Below are positions 32,329-43,417 of a stretch of DNA of 52,265 nt, in pieces. Location: NCBI GenBank assembly GCA_032718475.1, contig JAUCBJ010006579.1, positions 1 to 52,265 on the forward strand. The letters run 5' to 3'. Origin of the DNA: Nemertoderma westbladi (Eukaryota > Xenacoelomorpha > Nemertodermatida > Nemertodermatidae). The notes beneath the pieces are model-generated. The model did no database searches, was not told where the DNA came from, and saw nothing but the letters and a program-made list of their open reading frames with translations. Numbering within the stretch: the first letter of the stretch is position 1; every line of letters starts with the position of its first letter. Both the position numbers and the translations under genes were made by a program.

Positions 32329-34509
32329 CAGTAAGGTACAGTCAGCCAGTTCATGTCTTTTGTACAGCCAGATGGGGGCTGGATTCTGCAGTTTTTAAGT
32401 GGAAATCCCCGTAGCTTATCATTGGAATTTTTAAATTTAAACGGGCACTCTCAATAAAATTTGGGCACGGAGATATTAGTATCATTAGAACCGGCTTCAA
32501 ATTCTACACCTTGACGTGCTTGTACAATAAATTTAGAGCTTGTATGAAGAAGTTATTGTAAATAATATAATTAAATCAAAAATCCAGCCAGATGATATTT
32601 ACCAGCCAGATGGTGTCCAAACATAACCTCTCTGAGATCAATCAGAGAGCCGACGTGTATGTATGTCACTCAAAAGCTCCCTATTGCCAGATGGCTGCCA
32701 ATTATTTACAGCTCACTGGACTCTACATACATACCAGTACCATTGACACAACAGCAACAGACTAACCAACCAACTAATAGACTACCGAATCCACAGCCCA
32801 TACTCTGATACTGCAATACTAGTGGCAAGCCAAGTAGCCTACAACGCCGTGGGGGATATTACCCAGTAAGCTTAGCCTACTATAACAAACTGCAGAACTT
32901 TATTTAGCTCAACAGCTGTAGTTTCTGTCTTATAACCTGTACATATTCTAATTTGTTTATTGTTTTGGTTAGATTCAACCCTTCTGTAACCTGTGTTTTT
33001 GGTGAAAACCTGGTATTCTTCACATGGGGGTAACTGCAAAGTGAAATATAACGGTAGAAAGTCTGGTATTCTTCACATGGGCCGTTATTTGCGTCGAATT
33101 TCTCCTGGAGAGGAATGCATTTTTATTGCGTCCAGCTTCCCCCCCCCCCCTCCCCTATCTGAAATTTTTAAGTTCTGATAATTTTTTAAATTTTTCAGAA
33201 ATTAAATTGATCTTGCAGATAAACTATAGATTTTAGAGTAAACATAATTATTCAGTCAGTATGAGATGAGGTGGGACATTTTCTCACACCTCCAAATCCC
33301 GCGAAACATATTATAATTAATATAATGTAATATTTCCAATACAATTTTATTTATTTGTGTGGAATTAATTTCGCACTACCAAATCGCCAGGGCGACATAT
33401 TTTCCAGCTTTACATCGCAGTGTGACAATATTTCTCAGTATGTCCCTACGCCATGCATTTTGCTATGTATGTCCAGTACCAGTATGTCACCGCGTCATTA
33501 TTTGGTTGTTCTAGAAAGTTTGAGTTCATAACTACAAATAATTCCCCACAAATAAATAAAATTAGATTCGTCATTGTTCATAATTAGCACATTAAAGCTT
33601 TTACGGCCCTCGTTCTATTATTTCACTCACTGTCGCTAGGGAAACAAAATCACTCGTGCTGTAACGCTATAAAAGTTCTATTTTATGAACAATGACGTAT
33701 ATATAGTTAATATTATTAAACTATCAACTATACCATCAGACCATGGCATGACCGATGACCGCAATATTCAATTAGATAATATGTAAGGTAAAGTAAGGTT
33801 AATTACTTTATTAGGTAATATGTAAGGTTAATTACTTTATTGGCTAATATGTTATGTAAGTTTATTACTTTATTATGTAATATGTATAAGGTTAATTGCC
33901 ATCCATGTATTTAGATTATTCAATTATGAATCTTTTCATAAGCCATGTGCCATGCAGCCATGTCACAATGTCTATTGTCTATCAGTAGCAGCCAGCTTAT
34001 GGCTTACTTATGAGAGAGGAAAAGTTACATCCAAAGCACAAACAGATAACGCTGCATAATTTAACGCATTTTAAACTTTAACACAAAATCAACTTATTAT
34101 TACAACTTACAAACTTAACGTAAGGTTAATTCAGCATCTACAGTTCACAGTTGTAATCCAGGCACAGCACCAAGCACCAAGGGGCGCCTCTATTTCAGTT
34201 ATACCCAACCTCCCACAGAGCGGCTACATCACAAGAACACCTGCAAGCATTGCGGCTATATCACAAGAAAATCTGTCAAGCATTGCGGCTACATCACAAG
34301 AAAGTCTGTCAATCATTTATCAGAGCTGGAGAGGGTTAACTCCTTCAAATCATACTGAACAAAGCAGCCCGATAACGGAACTGCAATTGGCCAGCCAGTT
34401 GATATCCAGACCAGCCAGGTGCGGGCTGGTGTTTCTATGAACTGGCTGGAAAAAAGTGAGATTTCATCTGGCTGCACAAAACCTCTAACTGGCTGACTGT
34501 ACCTTACTG
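32329..34509. mobile_element. Non-autonomous DNA transposon with 5-bp target duplication
   Basis: The ends are exact inverted repeats for 23 bp (CAGTAAGGTACAGTCAGCCA and onward) and imperfect to about 45 bp, sharing TTTTGT.CAGCCAGATG. Five-base direct repeats GAGTA flank them. Inside the 2.18 kb I see no transposase. It holds a tandem repeat at 34237-34312, a C run near 33138-33150 and a copy of the GTTTATTGTTTTGGTTAGATT repeat at about 32954. CAGCCAGATG-like motifs recur near both ends and may be transposase-binding sites. A 5-bp duplication is known for Transib, but those ends start with CAC, so the superfamily is unresolved. Confidence 0.72.
34237..34312. repeat. Tandem repeat, about 32-bp unit
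   Basis: About two and a half copies of a unit containing CAAGCATTGCGGCTACATCA followed by CAAGAAA.TCTGT lie near the right end of the transposon. Confidence 0.75.
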
Positions 34510-34514
34510 GAGTA
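34510..34514. repeat. Target-site duplication GAGTA (right copy)
   Basis: Matches 32324-32328. Confidence 0.65.
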
Positions 34515-34840
34515 GGCCTATTAAATTTGCAGTTGACAGTACTGCAGTATCCAGGTATCACTGTATCACATCACAGCACGAGCACAGGTCTCACTGTGCT
34601 GTATTGCATGTATTGCATATTGCAGTAGGCCTATTGTATCTCTATACAGTACTACTCCTACCTAAGCTCTACTACTAGCTGACTTACCTAGCTGCCTAGC
34701 TGCCTAGCTGACTAGTACTAGCAGACTAGTCCGACAGATATTGCATTCAGCATTATACCTTGTGCCTTGCGCTTGCATGGAAGTACAGAAGATACTACAG
34801 AAGAAGTATACAGGGTCAGACGGGGTAGGTGCTAAAATGC

Positions 34841-36120
34841 ACAACGAGCAACAATGACCAACAACGAGCAACAATGAGCAACAATGAGCAACAACGAGCA
34901 ACAATGAGCAACAACGAGCAACAATGAGCAACAACGAGCAACAATGAGCAACAACGAGCAAAAACGAGCAACAATGAGCAACCACGAGCAACAATGAGCA
35001 ATAATAAAGTACAACAATGAGCAACAACGAGCAACAATGAGCAACAACGAGCAACAATGAGCAACAACGAGCAACAACGAGCAACAATGAGCAATAATAA
35101 AGTACTACAATGAGCAACAATGACCAACAATGAGCAACAATGACCAACAACGAGCAACAATGAACAACAATGAGCAACAATGACCAACAACGAGCAACAA
35201 TGAGCAACAACGAGCAACAATGAGCAATAATAAAGTACAACAATGAGCAACAATGACCAACAGCGAGCAACAACGAGCAATAATAAAGTACAACAATGAC
35301 CAACAATGACCAACAACGAGCAACAATGAATAATAATGACCAACAATGAGCAACAATGACCAACAACGAGCAAAAATGAGCAACAATGAGCAACAATGAG
35401 CAATAATAAAGTACAACAATGAGCAACAATGACCAACAATGAGCAACAACGAGCAACAATGAGCAACAACGAGCAACAATGAGCAATAATAAAGTACAAC
35501 AACGAGCAACAATGACCAACAACGAGCAACAATGAGCAATAATAAAGTACAACAATGAGCAACAATGACCAACAACGAGCAACAATGAGCAACAATGAGC
35601 AACTATGAGCAATAATAAAGTACAACAATGAGCAACAATGACCAACAATGAGCAACAACGAGCAACAATGAGCAACAACGAGCAACAATGAGCAATAATA
35701 AAGTACAACAACGAGCAACAATGACCAATCATACAGTACAGCAACGAACGAGCAATGACTAACAGTGAGCAACAACGAGCAACAATGACCAACAACGAGC
35801 AACAATGAGCAACAACGAGCAACTATGAGCAACAATCGAGTACAACAATGGGCAACAATAACGTACAACAATGAGCGACAATGTCCAGCAATGAGCTACA
35901 GTGACCAACAATGTACCTGATACTAACGAGCATCAATGAGCTGTATCAATGAGCAATATTAATGTACATCATACCTATCAACATATGAGCATCAATGAGC
36001 AACTTCGTAGCAACTATGTGCAACATCGAGCAATAATTTAGTACTACATCGGGCAACAATGAGCAATCATAAAGTATCATCTTACGATGTAACTTTGACC
36101 GACAATGAGCAACAACGTGC
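34841..36120. repeat. Left arm: 12-bp minisatellite
   Basis: The units are AACAATGAGCAA, AACAACGAGCAA and AACAATGACCAA. A higher-order unit is marked by AATAATAAAGTACAACA roughly every 60-120 bp. The array becomes degenerate beyond about 35900. With a 12-bp period several - strand frames stay open for more than 350 codons and read as Cys/Leu/Ser/His repeats; these are not genes. Confidence 0.95.
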
Positions 36121-38214
36121 ATCAGTTGATCGGACTGTGACTTCCAGGTTCTTCCAGGTTGCCTATACGATCCAAAGGAGGAACTGGACTCCATGTGGAT
36201 CCAGGGGAAGTCATTTTGACGTTGGTACCGTAAGTCTGTCGTTTGAGGCGTAGGTCCTAATTCTAACATTGGCACAGTCACGATTCGGGTACCTACAAAT
36301 GTAATAGGTACAGAATACTACTGTCAGACTGTACTAAATTTTGTACTAAAAACTAACTGGGCAAAGTCTACTGAACAGACCTTTTGCTAAATTGACAGAA
36401 CCCGTTGACCGGACCCATTGCCATTTAAAGGCAGAAAGGAGCAGGCAGCAGATTAGTAAAGGACCGGCTTACAGAGGCGTGTTCAGGTGTTGGCGTTGGT
36501 GGGAACAAAAACAATAAACGAAAGTTAAGACATGTAGCAAGATTATGGGTCCGGTCACAAAAAGCTCAGGTAATAAGGGTCCGGTCAATACACAAGTAAA
36601 ATATAAATCAAATATAAAGCTTCAACAACACATAAATAAAAATTTAATAGACCTAAAGTAAATAACAAATCAAATACAAAATAGCCTTGGCTTGGCTTAC
36701 CGGACAGACCAATCAGAAACGTATTATGCAAAGCAGTTTGTAGCAATTGGTCTGTCCACCTTTTTCAAGTTTTTGCTTTCTTAGTTACAAAATTGGGAAT
36801 AAGATGTGTGTTTGAAAAAGGTGGACTGTACACATGCTCAAAAAACTTAGATAATAGTATGACCAATCAGAAACGTATTAAAGCAATGCTATTTATTAGT
36901 GATTGGACTGTCCACCTTTTTCAGGTTTCAATTATCTATCTATAATCGGCATGCTGGAAGCAGCTGCATTAAGAAAGCTGCCGGTGTCCTAGGCGTATCT
37001 ACCCCCCCCCCCCCCCCCCCCCCCCCCTATTTTGTGGTTGGGTTAGTTGGTCAGGCCCAAACCCTAATTAAAACTGTCATTAGTAACCCTATAACCTTAA
37101 CGTCCCGATGCTCTAGGCCTAATCTAAGAAATTTTGTGGAATTTAGGATCCAAAATATTTAAGGTTGGGGTTACATAGCAGTTTTAATTAAGGTTTTGGG
37201 CCTCCATTTCCACTTTGAATTAGGGTTTCGGACCGCCACTCCCCAAATATGGGGACTTATTTACCTCCCTCGGCTGCGCTCGGTCGTTTAATAACAGATC
37301 TCGGGATGAACGGTAAATAAAGCATATTCTATTTCCCTCACAGTACAATAGGTAGTTATTATAATTATCTTTATACTGTAATGAGTTAGACTATTGATGT
37401 TCCAATATTGATGCTAAGGCTGTAAGGCTCAGCTCACAGACTTCGTGGCTCGCCCCATATTATTTAACTAGGCCTATTTCGACAACTTCGGTTGGTCTCA
37501 GTAAGTATGGGATAATAATAACAATAATAATCCATAATACCTTCTGAAATTTTTTAAAAAAATGGATATAATGCTATAATGTGCAAATCAATCTGATTGG
37601 TCAATTCATTACCTGTTTTTTCTCAACCCAGTCCACCTTATTCAAATTTGAAAAAGGTGGACAACAAAGCTGAAAAAGGTGGACATGCTGTGTGACGCAA
37701 ATCGCCCGTGATTGGCAGATTGGTCTGTCCATTGTCCATGTTTTCTGTGTCCAGTCCACCTTTTTCAAACACCCCTGTCCAACTGTATAAAATACAAAAT
37801 AATAATACGAAAACCAGTTCACTCTTCACAGTACCGTACATCAGACAGTCAGAACCAGATAATAGGTTGAGGTAAGTTTCACCGACACTACCCAAACAGA
37901 ACAAGACTGATAGACTGAAATCAGGTAAACTGATAAATATTTGTAGACCTTCCGGTCCCGGCATACAGTAGCAGTATTGTGCACCATCTTGATGACATTG
38001 CGGGTATGGAAGCATTTTTATTAAGTTCTTGGTTGGGAATTTATATATCATATCCTACTTATATATTCGGGATTACTGGGATACATTATACTGCATAAGT
38101 ATAATGAATGTATCTTTGTAATCTGTTTTGTGGTGTACTCTAGTTACTTTATTATAGTTACTGTTATTGTAGTTACTGCTACTTGTTGTAGTTATTTTTT
38201 ATCACTTTATTATT

Positions 38215-38925
38215 TTTGCTCATTGTTGCTCATCATTTTTTTCTCGTTGTTGTACTTTATGTCGTTGTCGTTGTTGCTCATTGTTGCTCATTGTTGCTCG
38301 TTGTTGCTCGTTGTTGCTCATTGTTGCTCATTGTTGCTCGTTGTTGGTCATCGTTGCTCATTGTTGTACTTTATTATTGCTCATTGTTGCTCGTTGTGGC
38401 TCATTGTTGCTCGTTGTTGCTCATTGTTGCTCATTGTTGCTCGTTGTTGCTCATTGTTGCTCGTTATTGTACTTTATTATTGCTCATAGTTGCTCATTGT
38501 TGCTCATTGTTGCTCGTTGTTGCTCATTGTTACTCATTGTTGCTCATTGTTGGTCATTGTTGCTCGTTGTTGGTCATTGTTGCTCATTGTTGTACTTTAT
38601 TATTGCTCATTGTTGCTCGTTGTGCTCATTGTTGCTCATTGTTGCTCGTTGTTGCTCGGTGTTGCTCGTTGTTGCTCATTGTTGCTCGTTGATGCTCATT
38701 GTTGCTCGTTGTTGGTCATTGTTGCTCATTGTTGTACTTTATTATTGCTCATTGTTGCTCGTTGTTGCTCATTGTTGCTCGTTGTTGCCCATTGTTCCTC
38801 ATTGTTGGTCATTGTTGCTCATTGTTGCTCGTTGTTGCTCATTGTTGCTCGTTGTTGCTCATTGTTGGTCGTTGTTGCTCGTTGTTGCTCATTGTTGCTC
38901 GTTGTTGGTCATTGTTGCTCGTTGT
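38215..38925. repeat. Right arm: 12-bp minisatellite, inverted
   Basis: This is the reverse complement of the left-arm units (TTGTTGCTCATT, TTGTTGCTCGTT), with TTGTACTTTATTATTGCTC variants. It is about half as long as the left arm. Long + strand frames here mirror those of the left arm and are not genes. Confidence 0.95.
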
Positions 38926-39017
38926 GCATTTTAGCACCTACAGTACCTTGATACAGTGATACTGTAGGTAATATTGTTGTCATCAATAATCCCACCAATG
39001 CGATGCCCAACTGTACG

Positions 39018-39185
39018 GTCCCTGATTTGTATGGTTGCTGATTTGGGCCAATAAGATTAAGGTTTTTTTTTCTGGGTGTTGATAATATTATCACCCGGGG
39101 GATAATAATATCACCCGGGGGATAATATTATCACCCAGAAAAAAATCCTAATCTAATTGGCCCAAATTAGCCACCGTACAACTGC
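39018..39185. repeat. Long imperfect palindrome
   Basis: A core of GATAATATTATCACCCGGGG units lies between CTGGGTG/CACCCAG arms. Outward come A/T runs, AGATTAAGG/CCTAATCT, TTTGGGCCAAT/ATTGGCCCAAA and GTA.GGT.GCT.ATTTGGGCC. The match extends about 80 bp on each side of the centre near 39105, so single strands would fold into one long hairpin. It may be a small fold-back element. Confidence 0.75.
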
Positions 39186-39469
39186 CATCATTGAGGATTG
39201 TCCTAAAAGTGACCAAATTCTACCCCGGATAGGATAATGGCCTTATACAGTTATCTGTAAAAGCAATACGATTTTCGATCCCCCAGCTCTGCCGTGCAAT
39301 GTAAAAAGACCGCAAATCGATTTTTTCCAAAATTCACTTTTTCTGGGTCTAAAAAATGCGCTCTATCTAATGGTATAATCAAGAACACCGTATCTACTCT
39401 AGTTCTCGTGATATGCAATGTAGAAAGGCCTTAATTCACAACATACAGTATGTATATGTTACAATGGTA

Positions 39470-39700
39470 AAAGACCGTAAGTGCAATACAAAAGACCGCA
39501 ACAACTTAAATTAATGCAAAACACCGCAAGTCACAAGACTTGCGGTGTTTTGTCATTGCATAGATAATAAGAAAACGCACATACGGTTTTATTGAAATTT
39601 GTGTCTTTTGACTTGCGGTTTTTTACTATTAGCAGAAAAGGCGCGAAATTCAAAATTTAAATTTCACCAAGTGACTTGCGGTGTTTTATCATCATATACT
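39470..39700. repeat. Cluster of CACCGCAAGTC hairpins
   Basis: GCAAAACACCGCAAGTC and GACTTGCGGTGTTTTG face each other around a 4-bp loop at about 39519-39565. Further copies of ACTTGCGGTTTTTTA and ACTTGCGGTGTTTTATC lie within the next 130 bp. The same arm occurs at 18289-18372. Confidence 0.7.
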
Positions 39701-39880
39701 GTAGCTCTATGCTACCTGCTGAGAATAGACATTGCAATTATTGCATTAAGATAAACCTTAAGGTAAACGTCACTACATTTTAATATTTAATTATGATTAT
39801 ATATCCTTGTAGCGGTAACAGTTTATTTCTCATAATATTTATTGCGTAATGTTGATTGATGATAATAGTAAAATACTATA

Positions 39881-41048
39881 CAGTCCCGCTCTCAAAAAGC
39901 ATTCCTTTGATCAAATATTGATCAAAATTTGATCAAATATTGATCAAAGTTTGATCAAAATGTGTCCATAGAGTAGCATTGAAAGTAGAATTGACATTGA
40001 AATGACCTTGATGGCATATTGAAATGACCCTGAAATCGACGGACCGAAATTCCAGACTGTCTCATATTGAAATGTAAAGGTGACAGTTTGCATCTCTCTT
40101 CTGCGGCATGCCTTTGTACTTAGATTCCCGCCAAGAACTGGTTTTTGTTAATGGCCAAGCCGCGATGTGATTGACATGGCGGCGGATGGAGCTTGCTTGA
40201 TTTTGCGTGGATGGACAGCGATTAGATTTACAAGGCAGTATTGTGGTAGTGTCAGACTCAGACTGAGTCTTGTAGGGCCTATTATTACACTAACAACTAG
40301 TTAAGAAAACAGCCCTTGGAATATTTTTAAATTATTATTTATTATAAATTTGTTTTAATGTTCAATCAGAATCATGGCCAAAGATCTCCATTGGCGTAGC
40401 AGCGCGATAAATTCATAAAATATATTTTTAATTATAATTTAATTATACATAACTGTGTGATCATAATAAATTCACGTAATTTAGAAATAGTAAGCTAGAA
40501 ATCATTAGATTTTAAATCTGGTTAACATTATTGTAATCATATTTATTTAAATATTAAAAATCAAATTGGGTTATTAATACTTATTAAATTCTACTCATTC
40601 ATTTTTAATTGATGGAGGGTTTTAACCATCCGGCCGTCACACTTGACAACACAGGTCGTTGTAAAGACAAGACATTCAATATTACCACAGTTAATCCCAT
40701 CCCCTCGCCGTTACTACAGTATATCATTGTACAAGCTGCGGACCTGCACACACACCCACCCCCCACCCACACACTACCCCATTATAATGTGTTGTAGGTA
40801 GACATCCACCCAACCCATTGCGTAACTCAAAATAAACTCCACACAGCCCATACCCACCGCCCTTGCTTTTATTACCGCCAAGTGGAGATTCAATAAATTG
40901 TGGCTGTTTATTTTCTGCTAATCGCGGTGAATTATTATAAACTAGGCGGTCAGGTATAAATAACGGTTACAGATTACAAACCTATGGTATGATATGGACG
41001 TGGTGTCCTGTGTGCTCTGCAGACATCCTACAGAGCACATGGAGCATT

Positions 41049-41085
<37 letters not shown>

Positions 41086-41281
41086 TAGGGCTGCTTGATT
41101 GACACACGGCTCAGTGGGAATCTAGACTTTGAAGTGCAGCGCCTTTGGTAGAACTCAATGGCAGGATTTATAAGCCTGGTACATTTCAATATTTGATCAA
41201 ATTTTGATCAAAGTTTGATCAAATTTTGATCAAAGTTTGATCAATGTTTGATCAAAGGAATGCTTTTTGAGAGCGGGACTG
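39881..41281. mobile_element. TA-flanked non-autonomous transposon with TTGATCAAA arrays
   Basis: Terminal inverted repeats start CAGTCCCGCTCTCAAAAAGC and match exactly for about 35 bp. Both arms then continue into tandem TTTGATCAAA motifs spaced about 10 bp (about five on the left, six on the right). TA flanks both ends, as expected for the Tc1/mariner group. The 1.4-kb interior has no transposase; it includes a CA/GA microsatellite at about 41050-41086. The TGATCA palindromes so close to the ends are good candidates for transposase-binding sites. Confidence 0.82.
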
Positions 41282-41283
41282 TA

Positions 41284-41587
41284 GCACTGACCTATTTCTC
41301 TATAATTAAATTTTTTAATTTTTTGTAATTCATCTGTATCTTTGAGTCAGGTTTATTGGGAACCCCGAGATTTTGTGACTTTTACTAAAATTTAATGGAC
41401 TAACCAATAGAATAAACGCCATTTACTTGGCTATGTTCGTTTACGTGCTGTGGTCCCTTTCTGGCACCAATCTGCAGTATTTTTTGTGAAAATTCGTGAA
41501 AATTAGTGAAGAATTATTGTATTTAAGGTATATGGAGCCGCTTTCTTATGATATCAAAGTTTCCCGCCTGTCTACCCAGACCATAGT
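41284..41587. other. 3' flank of the coiled-coil gene
   Basis: No gene is seen. A possible polyadenylation signal AATAAA on the - strand lies at about 41350-41355, some 235 bp beyond the stop codon of the exon to the right. Confidence 0.4.
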
Positions 41588-42112
41588 TTATCTCCCGAAA
41601 GGAATCGTTTTCCCGCACGGTCGGAATGCAGGTCGTTCCCTTACATTCCCCGCAGATAGGGAACGATGGAGGCTCGGTTCCGAAACTTTCCTGTTCATCC
41701 ACTTATCGTATGCGTTCCGCGCCTCCGTGTTCCTATCGTTCTGCTCTCGTTGAATCCGACTGCTCTTTAATCTTTCGTTTTCTCTCCGTTTTCTCCTGTC
41801 CTCATGTATCTGAATATCTTTCTTCCTTTGCCATTCGCCCACTTGATTTTTGGAAACTTTCACCTTATTGGTTGTTTCAACTTTCCGATGAATTTCTTTA
41901 TCTTTTTTCTCTCGATTACTTTCTTTTTTTGTAATTTTAATAGTTTCATCTTTTCTCTCTTTCCATTTCTCGAATGATTTTTTGCCTTGAAAGGCTTTCA
42001 GTTCGGCATCTGATTTCGTTTTTGCTTCCTCTTCTTTTAAAGTCAATGTTTTCGTTTTATTCGTCTTTACCAGAACTACGTCTTTAGACTTCTTCCAAGT
42101 TTCATAAGCCGT
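41588..42112 (-). CDS. Last exon of a coiled-coil protein gene (CCDC/MAP9-like)
   Basis: The exon begins after a good acceptor (CTTTTCTTGTTTTCAG ending at 42113 on the - strand) and opens with TAYETWKKSKD. The internal ATG at 42046 is therefore not a start. It encodes about 174 residues, rich in Lys, Glu and Arg, with repeated F/Y-x-x-W-K/M-x-x-K modules (AYETWKKSK, SFEKWKERKD, AYDKWMNRK). The end is a Ser/Arg-rich tail, PFGR and TAA. Such W-K modules occur in microtubule-associated and ciliary coiled-coil proteins (MAP9, CCDC34, CCDC181 types); I cannot choose among them. No upstream exon was found to the right, so the mobile DNA there probably lies in an intron. Confidence 0.6.
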   Translation of the reverse strand, partial: TAYETWKKSKDVVLVKTNKTKTLTLKEEEAKTKSDAELKAFQGKKSFEKWKERKDETIKITKKESNREKKDKEIHRKVETTNKVKVSKNQVGEWQRKKDIQIHEDRRKRRENERLKSSRIQREQNDRNTEARNAYDKWMNRKVSEPSLHRSLSAGNVRERPAFRPCGKTIPFGR

Positions 42113-42384
42113 CTGAAAACAAGAAAAGTAATATTCAGTAACAATAAATAACTAATTATAGAATTTTACACTGTCAATAAATATTGGCAGATTAGGTTTT
42201 GGAGTCCAAGTAGGGTCGAATCGACGACCCACAGGTTAGAAATCCAGTGACCTAACCATTCCGAGAGAAATTCATGCAAAAGGAGGACCTGGAAATACCC
42301 ACATTAGGCGGCGCGTCAACAAAATTGATATGTAATTTTACCCCCTTAAAAACCTTTCAAAACGATTTACTCTAACTTGAAACA

Positions 42385-42660
42385 TTACTTAATGCCGAAG
42401 TTGAACTTTGTGTAGGTAATGTTGATTTTTCCAATTTTACTATAATGCCCTTTATCATACAGGTCTGCCACTAATACTGATTGTACTAGAGAATGCGACC
42501 GGCCAAAGGAATTACGTACAAACAACCCTCTCGCTAGTAGTAGAAGAATATGGTTCCTACCGAAAGTCCTCTCTATGCTTTTCAAGGGACATTCCATTGG
42601 GAGGGCTATTGAAATCCACTCAATTCCTCCTCTACGGTGACCATCTGCTGCTCGCATCAT
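42385..42660 (-). CDS. Unrecognised 91-codon ORF
   Basis: The open frame upstream of the coiled-coil exon has a balanced composition (RRGGIEWISIALPMECPLKS, NHILLLLARGLFVRNSFGRS) unlike random frames in AT-rich DNA. I do not recognise it. No splice signals clearly join it to the neighbouring exon. It could be a transposon remnant or chance. Confidence 0.25.
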   Translation of the reverse strand: MMRAADGHRRGGIEWISIALPMECPLKSIERTFGRNHILLLLARGLFVRNSFGRSHSLVQSVLVADLYDKGHYSKIGKINITYTKFNFGIK

Positions 42661-43417
42661 ACAGTTGAAAGAATCGATAATCGAAAATAATCATCATCGT
42701 CATATAGCGAGCAATGGAGCTAGCCTGCTAACCAACAACCATTCCTTACTACATTAACTACGTTGCGCCACGTTACCCATCGTATCATATCATATCATAT
42801 CGTCGTTCGCTGCCCCGTCTTATATTGTATTACATACTAAGCAAACTATAAAGCCAGTTATACACCCGCAATGCAACGTGTCATCCCATCTATCACACAC
42901 ACACTATGCTACGCTGTACTGTGCTATTATACTGAACTTTTTAGCGGCTATTGATTACAACTCAATGACTATTTCATTCCCGAATTGATAATAATAAAAA
43001 TAATAATCATATAGCAAGCAAGCTAACCAACAACACCCTACAGTATAATCTTAACTACGCGTAGCTGCGTTGCCACGTTATCAATTTACGAGTTATATAA
43101 TCTTAACTATGTGTCGCTGCCTATCCTACTGTAGCTGCGTTGCCAAGTTATCAATTTACGAGTCATACCTATTGTATTACATGTATTTAATTTATGGGTA
43201 TATTATATTGTAGTGTTTTACACATTGTTGGTGCCACGTTTCTTTTTTTATTTTATTTTTTATAGCATTACAATTCACCATTCGTTGTTCCCTATGGGTT
43301 TTATTTTGAAAATATCCTATATAATCTCTTACTTTAATCACAATTAATCATTTATAATGGTTTTAGTTTAAAAGTTTTTACTTTGTTTGATTTACAATAA
43401 AATAAATTTTAAAAATA
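42661..43417. other. AT-rich DNA with short repeats
   Basis: No gene is seen. A direct repeat containing GCTGCGTTGCCA.GTTATC and AATTTACGAGT occurs at about 43060-43092 and 43134-43167. An ATCATATCATATC microsatellite lies near 42782. Confidence 0.5.

Larger units (their letters stand above)
34825..38941. mobile_element. Fold-back (FB/TU-like) element with minisatellite arms
   Basis: Both ends carry the same non-repetitive terminus GTAGGTGCTAAAATGCACAA, in inverted orientation (34825 onward, and 38941 reading back). From each terminus a tandem array of a 12-bp unit (AACAATGAGCAA) runs inward. About 60 bp match exactly across the ends before the arrays drift apart. The central part (about 36.1-38.2 kb) is unique, apart from several AAAAAGGTGGAC inverted motifs and a C run at about 37002-37026. 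No transposase is seen. Tandem-repeat arms in inverted orientation are the hallmark of Drosophila FB and sea-urchin TU elements. No target duplication could be found. Confidence 0.75.

Noticed and set aside
34704-35871. Open frames of 350-370 codons on the - strand, and long + strand frames at 38130-38959
   Set aside because: They are translations of a 12-bp tandem repeat that has no stop codon in several frames at once; all frames overlap and mirror each other between the two arms.
41496-41934. + strand ORFs opposite the coiled-coil exon
   Set aside because: They are shadows of the Lys/Glu-rich - strand exon.
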